A DNA stretch of 11,170 nucleotides from Candidatus Culexmicrobium profundum (lineage in GTDB: Archaea; Thermoproteota; Methanomethylicia; Culexarchaeales; Culexmicrobiaceae), in contig JANZKD010000047.1 in NCBI GenBank assembly GCA_025061245.1, positions 1 to 11,170 on the forward strand. Direction: 5' to 3'. The notes under the pieces were generated by a model that saw only the letters and a program-made list of their open reading frames with translations, made no database searches and had not been told where the DNA came from. Made by a program: the position numbers and the translations under genes. The first letter of the stretch is position 1. The number at the start of each line of letters is the position of its first letter. Below are positions 5,504 to 11,170 of this stretch, piece by piece.

Positions 5504-6406
5504 TCAGGTTATGACTATTACTTCTTTTTTGGTTATTATTACTGTGTGTTCTGCTTGTGCTACTGGTTCACCTTTGGCTTCTATCATTGCTGGGTATTCT
5601 TTTATGTATTTTTTGTCTTGTAGGTATTTGAAGGCTTTTTCGAATTTTGGGTTTCCTATTTTGTCTTTGAACCATCTTTTTGTGAATGGTAGTGTTTTGT
5701 ATTTTCTTTTTATTTCTAGGTATAGGTTTTTGGCTGCTGTTTCTTTTGGTGGTGTGTTTTGGGTTAGATGGTATATGTGTCCTCCGCGTTTTCCTATTAC
5801 TTCTCCTGCTCCGTTTTTTGTTGTTGCGAAGGGTTCGATTGCATAGGCATTTCCTGGTTCAAGTCTGTTGAATATGTCTCTGAAGGATTTTATGTTTGGT
5901 ATTATTTTTCCTGTGTGTACTTTGTATTGTCCAAGTTGGTGTCCGGCTAGGTTTATTATTGGCTTGAAGCCGTAATATTTGATTGTTTTTTCTATTGTTC
6001 CACTAATTTTTGCTATTCTGATGTTTGGTTCTAGGATTTTGATTGCATTTTCTAGGGCTTCTTCAACTGCTGTTGTGAGTTCTTCATGTTCTGAATTTAC
6101 ATTTAGGGTTATGGCTGAGTCTGCTATGAAGCCATTGTAGTGTGCGCCTATGTCGACTTTTACTAGTGATCCTTCACGGATATGTTTGGTGCTTTTGGCT
6201 GGTGGTGTGTAGTGGGCTGCAATTTCATTTATGCATATGTTGCATGGGAAGGCTGGTTTGCATCCTAGATTTCTAATTGTCTGTTCAACTTTTTCGCATA
6301 TGTCTATTAGTCGAGTATTAGCTTTAACTAGATCTTTAACTTTTGCTTTAGCGTATTTTACTGCTTTACCTGCCTTTATGTAGTATTCAATTTCGTCTTC
6401 AAGCAA
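5504..6406 (-). CDS. map: Methionine aminopeptidase, archaeal type II
   Basis: Removes the initiator methionine from new proteins in the cytoplasm. The 300-residue length fits archaeal type II enzymes. The metal ligands of the pita-bread fold are all visible: D85 (KVDIG), D96 (ADSA), H156 (AGHQL), E191 (IEPFA) and E286 (AEHT). The substrate-binding H65 sits in NEIAAHYTP. The helical insert that defines type II lies at roughly 195-265, including LPFTKRWF. The start is a TTG at 6406: an in-frame TGA lies two codons upstream, and the nearby ATG at 6410-6408 is in another frame and stops after four codons. GTGAT five bases ahead of the TTG serves as SD. The coding strand of the C-terminal two thirds is markedly A+C-rich, less so in the first ~40 codons. 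It lies 97 nt after the DUF4438 gene with a possible promoter of its own. Confidence 0.95.
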   Translation of the reverse strand: MLEDEIEYYIKAGKAVKYAKAKVKDLVKANTRLIDICEKVEQTIRNLGCKPAFPCNICINEIAAHYTPPAKSTKHIREGSLVKVDIGAHYNGFIADSAITLNVNSEHEELTTAVEEALENAIKILEPNIRIAKISGTIEKTIKYYGFKPIINLAGHQLGQYKVHTGKIIPNIKSFRDIFNRLEPGNAYAIEPFATTKNGAGEVIGKRGGHIYHLTQNTPPKETAAKNLYLEIKRKYKTLPFTKRWFKDKIGNPKFEKAFKYLQDKKYIKEYPAMIEAKGEPVAQAEHTVIITKKEVIVIT

Positions 6407-6438
6407 TTTTCATCACATATAAACTTTATATCCTTAAT

Positions 6439-6446
6439 CTTAAAAG
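6439..6446 (-). promoter_or_regulatory. Candidate TATA box for methionine aminopeptidase
   Basis: The minus strand reads CTTTTAAG, which would place transcription start near 6416, ten bases before the TTG start at 6406 and just ahead of the GTGAT SD. A second A+T-rich stretch (GGATATAAAG) lies closer but leaves no room for a leader. Confidence 0.35.
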
Positions 6447-6503
6447 CATACGTTTGATGATTGCATATAGGCTCTTAAAAATGAGGGGAGAAGGGTTTTG
6501 ATT

Positions 6504-7406
6504 TTATTTGTATATGTCTGGTCTTAGGTTTAGGTAGTATGCAACGTTTGCTTTTGGTTCTATTCTTGGAATTATTTTTCCTGTGCTTGACGTCATTATT
6601 GTTGTTACTCCTGGTCCGTGGCCGGCTATTACGCAGTCTGTGTGAGATATTACGCCTATGGATATTGCACCTTTCTTGTAGATTCTGCCGTAGCTGTGAT
6701 CTGCGTCGAGTATTGCAACGAAGTCTCCTAGTCTAAGTGTATCTAGATTGTATTTCTTTCTTGTTTCTTCGTCGAAGAGTTGTATGTCGTAGTCTCCGCG
6801 ATAAACGTTGTTTGCTCCTAGACCTGAACCCATTACTGCTGCTGGAACTAGATGTGTTACTGGGAATTCTATTTTATCATCTTTGACTTCAATGTCTATT
6901 TTCTCTAGTAAGATTGGATCAATGTTCATGACTTTGATTTCAGGGAAGTCAAGCAACTTTAAGCCTACTCCGAAAGCCTTCACTTGAACTTTATCGCCTA
7001 TTACTAGTTTTTCCATGACTTCCTCTAGAAAGTCAACCATAACATGCTCAATACCTCCATGCTTTCCTACTACATAGCCTTTTTCGCCTTTAGCATCTCC
7101 ACTTACAACTCTTGCTTCATTTCCTATGCATGATAGCACGTTTAGTGCGTAGTTTGGGGCGTTTGATTGTGGTCCTGGATATTGAGTTAAATTTTTAATG
7201 CTTACTCCTGGTTCTACATGGTCTGCCATCCATCCAACTGCTGGATCACCGACTCGAACATTATATCGTATTCCACCTACTCCAGGTAGTACTAGTGGTT
7301 CACCTTTTGCCGATATCTTGTAGGGTGTAGGTCCAAATACTGGGCTTGAAACTTCACCGATTACAGAAACCTTCACCAATTTATCAATATTCATCCTCAA
7401 CTTCAT
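6504..7406 (-). CDS. DUF4438 family protein
   Basis: A 300-residue protein that I assign to the DUF4438 family from its conserved phrases: VGWMADHVEPGVS (57-69), a GDAKGEKGYVVGKHGG segment (103-118), DADHSYGR (234-241) and AGHGPGVTTIM (261-271). The HGG, DH and GHGPG segments hold conserved His/Asp residues that could bind a metal or ligand. The family's biochemical role is not established to my knowledge. No membrane segment or signal peptide is seen, so it should be cytoplasmic. The ATG at 7406 has AGGTG about seven bases upstream; an alternative ATG is at codon 5. It follows the DUF711 gene by 55 nt and precedes methionine aminopeptidase by 97 nt on the same strand. A link to amino-acid or peptide metabolism is only a guess from context. 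Confidence 0.88.
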   Translation of the reverse strand: MKLRMNIDKLVKVSVIGEVSSPVFGPTPYKISAKGEPLVLPGVGGIRYNVRVGDPAVGWMADHVEPGVSIKNLTQYPGPQSNAPNYALNVLSCIGNEARVVSGDAKGEKGYVVGKHGGIEHVMVDFLEEVMEKLVIGDKVQVKAFGVGLKLLDFPEIKVMNIDPILLEKIDIEVKDDKIEFPVTHLVPAAVMGSGLGANNVYRGDYDIQLFDEETRKKYNLDTLRLGDFVAILDADHSYGRIYKKGAISIGVISHTDCVIAGHGPGVTTIMTSSTGKIIPRIEPKANVAYYLNLRPDIYK

Positions 7407-7440
7407 GAAATAACACCTAATAATTTTAGTGGGTTGATGT

Positions 7441-7450
7441 GTTTTTAAGT
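7441..7450 (-). promoter_or_regulatory. Candidate TATA box for the DUF4438 gene
   Basis: The minus strand reads ACTTAAAAAC in the short gap after the DUF711 stop, with predicted transcription start near 7419 and the AGGTG of the DUF4438 gene just inside the transcript. Read-through from the upstream gene is equally possible. Confidence 0.3.
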
Positions 7451-7461
7451 CTTAGTTCTGG

Positions 7462-8532
7462 CTATTTTAGCTTCATTACTGGTGCTTTTCCAAGGAAGCC
7501 TAGGTCTGCAATTTCCCCCCACTGGTTATGTGTGAGAATTATTCTTATTCCTGATGGTCTATTCTTAGATGTCAAAATAGAGTAGGTATCGAGTAGGAGT
7601 GATTTCAGGGTTTTATCATTCATTTTGGGTAGAACTGCAACATCAAATCCAGCTACACAGATTGGAGAGTATGAGAGTAAATCGTATGCAGTTAGTTTTC
7701 CCTTTGCTCCCAATTCCATTAATCTTGAATCTTCAGCGTAGGGTAGCATAACTTCATTGAAGCCAATGGTTTTAGTTTTGTTTGAGATTTCTTTTAGGAG
7801 GTTGTTGATTCTAAATATGCCATAATGTGTCTTTGGATTATTGAACTCATTACCAGTAATTTTCTCAATTAATTTTGCAACACTTTCATTCAGCCATGGG
7901 GAAAGTGATAAGTCGACTCCAAAGTTTTCAATTTTCATTTCCTTTGAGATGTAGTTTAGAATTTTTATTGTGTTTTGATAGCATTCATTAATTCTACCCT
8001 TTAAATTTCCATTACTTTCCACTGTTTTAATGAGGTCGTCTACATAGAGTAGTGCTGCTGATATTCCAATTTCCCCTTTAATCGCAGTGGCTGATGGAAA
8101 ATAGGGTGTTGTGACATGACTTTTTGGTGAAAATGAGAATTTAACAAATATTTCATAATTGGAGCTATCTAGAGTTATTCTGAGTAGTTTTCTAAATAGA
8201 TCTAATTCATTTAAGCCACCATTTAGACAAGTGAAAATTCTCTTATAACTACTTAGAACTTTGAAGACTATGTTTGGATCATTATCATGTGATGCTTTTA
8301 GAGGGATGTTAATGTAATTAACTTTCTCACATACATTTTCATCTAGAAACTTGCAGACTTCATTTAACCTATTAATCGGTTGAGGTGTTACTGCTAATCT
8401 AATTGTCCAAATTTCAACTCCAAGTTTTCTACTCGCCTCATCAACATTTTCTACAAGCTTTGATGTAAATGAATCTAAATCTTCTTTTAGAGCGTTAAGG
8501 TCTATTAGGGCTGTTAATGCGCGAATTTTCAT
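7462..8532 (-). CDS. DUF711 / UPF0210 family protein
   Basis: Assigned to DUF711 (UPF0210, sometimes labelled PFL-like from its fold) by the order of conserved segments: KIRALTALID at the N-terminus, TPYFPSAT (142-149), FGVDLSLSPW (204-213), GFNEVMLPYAEDSRLMELG (257-275), and YDLLSYSPICVAGFDVAVLP (283-302). At 356 residues it is shorter than the ~450-residue bacterial members. The catalytic activity of the family is not established to my knowledge, and the fold comparison alone does not show glycyl-radical chemistry. It should be cytoplasmic. The ATG at 8532 has a perfect AGGTGA seven bases upstream, and a TATA box at 8576-8585 supplies a promoter. It is the first gene of the minus-strand run and diverges from the M19 hydrolase gene, so the two may be co-regulated. 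Confidence 0.82.
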   Translation of the reverse strand: MKIRALTALIDLNALKEDLDSFTSKLVENVDEASRKLGVEIWTIRLAVTPQPINRLNEVCKFLDENVCEKVNYINIPLKASHDNDPNIVFKVLSSYKRIFTCLNGGLNELDLFRKLLRITLDSSNYEIFVKFSFSPKSHVTTPYFPSATAIKGEIGISAALLYVDDLIKTVESNGNLKGRINECYQNTIKILNYISKEMKIENFGVDLSLSPWLNESVAKLIEKITGNEFNNPKTHYGIFRINNLLKEISNKTKTIGFNEVMLPYAEDSRLMELGAKGKLTAYDLLSYSPICVAGFDVAVLPKMNDKTLKSLLLDTYSILTSKNRPSGIRIILTHNQWGEIADLGFLGKAPVMKLK

Positions 8533-8554
8533 TTAATTCTCACCTAGCTAATGT

Positions 8555-8566
8555 TAATATTATATC
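8555..8566 (+). promoter_or_regulatory. TATA box for the M19 metallohydrolase gene
   Basis: TAATATTATATC on the plus strand predicts a transcription start near 8587, just ahead of the AGGTGA at 8591-8596 that serves the ATG at 8603. It sits within the 70-bp divergent region, overlapping the predicted transcription start of the opposite gene. Confidence 0.45.
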
Positions 8567-8575
8567 TATGTAGTT

Positions 8576-8585
8576 CTTATAATTT
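8576..8585 (-). promoter_or_regulatory. TATA box for the DUF711 gene
   Basis: The minus strand reads AAATTATAAG, predicting transcription start near 8554 and a leader of about 22 nt containing the AGGTGA at 8545-8540. The two promoters of this divergent region interlock, so both polymerases could not readily start at once. Confidence 0.4.
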
Positions 8586-8602
8586 GCACCAGGTGAATTG
8601 TA

Positions 8603-9802
8603 ATGAAAGTGAAAGATTATGATGGATATGTTTCATATCAATATTTGGAGGCAGGTGTAGACTATAAAGAGTATAAGTTAACAAGGCAGGTTAATAGAGT
8701 TAAACCCTACGAGATACCATTATCTAAAACTGAGGAAGAACGTGTCCAGGAAATACTTGAAAAATATGTCATAATTTCACTACACGACCACTTAGAAGTC
8801 TATCCTGAAGATCCATCTCAAATTCTAGATTACATTAGAAGGGGGAGAATGTGGATTGCATATGAAGGTATGGCCGCTTCAGGTCTTGACGCAGTTTTCG
8901 CTGGACTTTATGATGGTGTTGGATCTATCGAGTCCAGGGATCCATGGGCATGGGAGAACATTATATATCAAATTGGAATGTTTCTCTCAGATTTAAAACA
9001 CCAGGACTTCATGATTTTGGCTGAAAGAGTTGACGATATAATTTATGCACATAATAATGGAAAGGTGGCTGCAATAATTCATTTAGAAGGAACACCAAAT
9101 ATTGGCTCAAACTTGGATAAAGTTGACATTCTATATGGTTTCGGTGTAAGATGCATGGGTATAACATATAGTCAAGGCAACCAGTTTGGATCTGGACTTG
9201 CAGATAAAAGAGATAATGGCTTAACCGATTTAGGGTATAGACTTGTCGATAGGATGAATAAGCTTGGAATAACCGTTGACTTGGCACATGTCGGAGATAG
9301 AACATCTCTAGATGTTATTGAAGCAAGTAGATATCCAGTATTCATTACACATGCAGGTGCAAGGGCATTATGGCCTTCAAGAAGAATGAAGCCGGATGAA
9401 GTCATACAAGCAATGGCTGAGAAGGGAGGAGTTATCGGAATTGAAGCAGCTCCACACACCACATTAACCATGAAGAATAGAGTGCATACACTTGAAGCAA
9501 TAATGGAGCACTTCGAATATATAGTTAAACTAGTTGGAATAGACCATGTAGCCTTCGGCCCAGACACCATATATGGCGACCACGTAGCAATACACCGCAT
9601 CTTCAGAGAAGAATTAGCCATAAGCACAACCAAAACCAAACTACCTGAACACAGGGAAGTTGAATATGTTGCAGGTCTAGAAAGCCCATCAGACTTCATC
9701 AACATTATAAAGTGGCTTGTAAAGCATGGATATTCAGATCAAGAGATCGAGAAGGTGGTTGGAGGCAACATATTAAGAGTGTTAAGGCAAACATGGAAGT
9801 AA
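8603..9802 (+). CDS. M19 (renal dipeptidase-like) metallohydrolase
   Basis: A 399-residue amidohydrolase-superfamily protein of the M19 membrane-dipeptidase family, which cleaves dipeptides using two zinc ions. Visible metal-site segments are LHDH (60-63), LEGT with E162 as the bridging acid, DLAHVGD with H229, ITHAGAR with H250, and GPD with D321; GGVIGI follows at 275-280. The first motif appears to be H61-x-H63 where the family usually has H-x-D, so metal geometry or substrate may differ. An extra ~55 residues precede the first motif. No signal peptide or anchor is seen, so it is probably cytoplasmic despite the family name. AGGTGA lies six bases before the ATG. The stop is 4 nt from that of the convergent flavoprotein gene. 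Codons for about residues 313-353 are A+C-rich compared with the rest. Substrate unknown; a dipeptide or similar amide is likely. Confidence 0.9.
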   Translation: MKVKDYDGYVSYQYLEAGVDYKEYKLTRQVNRVKPYEIPLSKTEEERVQEILEKYVIISLHDHLEVYPEDPSQILDYIRRGRMWIAYEGMAASGLDAVFAGLYDGVGSIESRDPWAWENIIYQIGMFLSDLKHQDFMILAERVDDIIYAHNNGKVAAIIHLEGTPNIGSNLDKVDILYGFGVRCMGITYSQGNQFGSGLADKRDNGLTDLGYRLVDRMNKLGITVDLAHVGDRTSLDVIEASRYPVFITHAGARALWPSRRMKPDEVIQAMAEKGGVIGIEAAPHTTLTMKNRVHTLEAIMEHFEYIVKLVGIDHVAFGPDTIYGDHVAIHRIFREELAISTTKTKLPEHREVEYVAGLESPSDFINIIKWLVKHGYSDQEIEKVVGGNILRVLRQTWK

Positions 9803-9806
9803 AATA

Positions 9807-10955
9807 TTAGAGAAGCCCTAAAAAGTAGGATGCAAACATTTCTCCAATTTTTCTAGGTTTAATAAAAATTTTGGTAAGGCTTGCCAAATGTTCATCATAA
9901 TCTATTTCAGAAAGTATTTTATTGCTCATCCCCAATCTCCAAGCACCCTTCATGAATGATCTGATTAATTGATAATTTCTCCTTCGAATAATCCTACTCA
10001 GCGTGTAAGTTAAGTGTAACCTTCTAATCAGAGGCTCAACTTCACTTAAATACTCATTTACAGCAATATCCCACTCAATTTCTCCATTAAGAAATCTCCT
10101 CAACTTTGGGGCTAAAATTCTAGATGCCATGGTTATCGGATATAATCCTCCACCGCTAACTGGCTTAGTCATCTGAACTGCATCACCTAACCCAATCACC
10201 CTACCAACTACAAGCCTTCCCACAGGGCCGCAAATTATGGTTCCACCAAAATATTTGACGATTGTTGAATTGACAATCTTTCCACTTCTCTCAAGTATTT
10301 TCTGAAAAAGTCTAAGTCTATCAAATAGATTTCTAGTGTATTTTGAGGCTAAACCAATTATTACACGTTTCTCATCTTTGAAGGGAATTAGCCAGGAAAA
10401 AAGATCAGAGGAGAGGGGGGTTAAGTAAACTTCAATATTTCTTATATTCACCTTTGCTTTTAATTCTACTTGCAATCCTAAATAGTCATCGCTTCCCCTT
10501 ATAAATCCTAGTTTTCGTGAAAAATATCTTCTTGAACCTTCAGCTAAAATTACTAATTCACCTTCCAATAATCTATCTTTCAGGGAAATTTTTCCATCAG
10601 TAGTTACACTTTGAACTCGTGTATTTAGCTGGATATTAACTCCTTTATTTATACATTTATGGAAGAGCCATTCTTCAAGTCCAAGTCTATCTACTCTAAC
10701 AGCTAATGGTTTACCCTTCCAAATTAATACTCCATCCCTACTATGAATCCACATTTCATCATAAGTTTCTTCAACTAAATTGCGAGGAATGCTTAGTAAG
10801 CGTGCTGTTTTAATGCTAATTAAACCTGCACAATGCTCTGGATATCCAATTTTCTTATGTTCCTCCAAAACAGTTACCTCTTCACCTAGCATACATGCAA
10901 TTAAAAGTCCTGAAAATCCACCGCCAATCACTGTAATCCTCTGATCTTTATTCAT
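9807..10955 (-). CDS. Geranylgeranyl reductase-family FAD-dependent oxidoreductase
   Basis: A 382-residue flavoprotein. The N-terminal Rossmann FAD site is GGGFSG (G11-x-G13-x-x-G16) with E31 or its neighbour near the end of the second strand. YPEHCAG (38-44) matches the cysteine-containing segment typical of geranylgeranyl reductases. FSWLIPF then GLA (186-203) matches their substrate-site W-x-x-P motif, and LGDAVQMTKPVSGGG (256-270) is the second FAD motif. In archaea this family saturates isoprenoid chains of ether lipids, but paralogues act on other prenyl groups, so the substrate is not certain. GDAV replaces the more usual GDAAG. The ATG at 10955 is chosen because TGATC lies just upstream as SD; a TTG at 10964 would add three residues. 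A TATA box at 10985-10994 supports a very short leader. It converges on the M19 gene and diverges from the aldolase gene. Confidence 0.85.
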   Translation of the reverse strand: MNKDQRITVIGGGFSGLLIACMLGEEVTVLEEHKKIGYPEHCAGLISIKTARLLSIPRNLVEETYDEMWIHSRDGVLIWKGKPLAVRVDRLGLEEWLFHKCINKGVNIQLNTRVQSVTTDGKISLKDRLLEGELVILAEGSRRYFSRKLGFIRGSDDYLGLQVELKAKVNIRNIEVYLTPLSSDLFSWLIPFKDEKRVIIGLASKYTRNLFDRLRLFQKILERSGKIVNSTIVKYFGGTIICGPVGRLVVGRVIGLGDAVQMTKPVSGGGLYPITMASRILAPKLRRFLNGEIEWDIAVNEYLSEVEPLIRRLHLTYTLSRIIRRRNYQLIRSFMKGAWRLGMSNKILSEIDYDEHLASLTKIFIKPRKIGEMFASYFLGLL

Positions 10956-10984
10956 CTTGATCAATATGATTTCTATTTTACATC

Positions 10985-10994
10985 AAATATTATC
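10985..10994 (-). promoter_or_regulatory. TATA box for the flavoprotein gene
   Basis: The minus strand reads GATAATATTT, predicting a start near 10963, eight bases before the ATG at 10955 and overlapping the alternative TTG at 10964. Confidence 0.4.
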
Positions 10995-11022
10995 CTTATT
11001 CATCTCAAGGGCTAATCGAAGT

Positions 11023-11029
11023 CTATAAG
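11023..11029 (+). promoter_or_regulatory. TATA box for the aldolase gene
   Basis: CTATAAG predicts transcription from about 11052, directly before the GGTGAT SD at 11054-11059, five bases ahead of the TTG start at 11065. The two promoters in 10956-11064 are back to back and about 35 bp apart. Confidence 0.4.
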
Positions 11030-11064
11030 AGTAAAGTGAAACCTAGTTTTGATGGTGATTTAAA

Positions 11065-11170
11065 TTGAGAAACCATTTCAAACACTTGTTAAGTGAAGGT
11101 GAAATTGGTTTAGGAATATGGTTGACAATTAGGTGTACTGATGTTGCTGAATTAATCTCCCATCTGGGTT
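11065..11170 (+). CDS. HpcH/HpaI-type aldolase/citrate lyase family protein (partial, 5' end only)
   Basis: The first 35 codons are present; the rest lies beyond the window. The opening MRNHFKHLLSEGEIGLGIWL with the following TDVAELISHLG matches the start of HpcH/HpaI family aldolases: a short helix, the G-x-x-G-x-W/x-L strand of the TIM barrel, then an AE-x-x-x-x-x-G helix. Members cleave or form 2-keto acids such as 2-keto-3-deoxy compounds with a divalent metal, and which one is meant cannot be told here. The start is TTG, supported by a perfect GGTGAT five bases upstream and a TATA box at 11023; no ATG is nearby in frame. It diverges from the flavoprotein gene across about 109 bp. Confidence 0.75.
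   Translation, partial: MRNHFKHLLSEGEIGLGIWLTIRCTDVAELISHLG

Noticed and set aside
5511..5950. Three overlapping plus-strand open frames across the methionine aminopeptidase gene
   Set aside because: They lie antisense to a gene with all catalytic residues intact, have hydrophobic low-complexity products, and are explained by the same composition skew.
8533..8602. tRNA, small RNA or riboswitch in the divergent gap
   Set aside because: The 70 bases are accounted for by two TATA boxes and two SD sequences, with no cloverleaf or stable stem.
9009..9705. Two minus-strand open frames (98 and 177 codons) opposite the M19 gene
   Set aside because: The plus-strand frame carries the complete M19 motif set and a good SD and promoter; the antisense products match nothing and lack start signals.
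1..11170. CRISPR array, insertion sequence or diversity-generating element
   Set aside because: No regularly spaced direct repeats, terminal inverted repeats, transposase or reverse-transcriptase motifs were found by eye on either strand.

Overview
The window looks archaeal: A+T-rich DNA with archaeal-type TATA boxes about 26 nt before predicted starts, strong AGGTGA ribosome-binding sites, an archaeal type II methionine aminopeptidase and a geranylgeranyl-reductase-like flavoprotein of the kind used in ether-lipid metabolism. A thermophilic or anaerobic Thermoproteota/TACK-type archaeon is my best guess, but no rRNA or other decisive marker is present.

Layout. Positions 1-378 (minus) hold the start of a membrane-anchored protein with an acidic calcium-binding-type repeat, cut by the window edge. 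Positions 556-3762 (minus) hold a very large protein: a minimal nucleotidyltransferase (MNT) domain, a HEPN-like helical domain, a long charged linker, one membrane helix and a ~540-residue probable ectodomain. Its membrane helix and the start of its ectodomain resemble those of the partial neighbour. Positions 3821-5353 (minus) hold four small tightly packed genes: a helical protein, a partner-like protein, a HEPN-domain protein overlapping it by 4 nt, and a 77-residue protein. Two of the junctions carry hairpins that would hide ribosome-binding sites.

Positions 5504-8532 (minus) hold metabolic or housekeeping genes: methionine aminopeptidase, a DUF4438 protein and a DUF711/UPF0210 protein. 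A divergent promoter region (8533-8602) separates these from an M19 dipeptidase-like metallohydrolase (8603-9802, plus). That gene converges, with only 4 nt between stop codons, on the flavoprotein gene (9807-10955, minus). A second divergent promoter region leads to the start of an HpcH/HpaI-type aldolase gene (11065 to the edge, plus).

The part most worth attention is 1-5353: a HEPN/MNT-rich cluster joined to paired membrane ectodomain proteins. By analogy with HEPN/MNT toxin-antitoxin modules it could be a surface-coupled stress or defence system, but that is inference. Separately, three genes contain internal patches whose coding strand is strikingly rich in A+C and poor in G+T. These patches also create long spurious open frames. 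No tRNA, rRNA, CRISPR array or insertion sequence was seen, and there is no gene-free stretch above 300 bases; the longest gap is 379-555.
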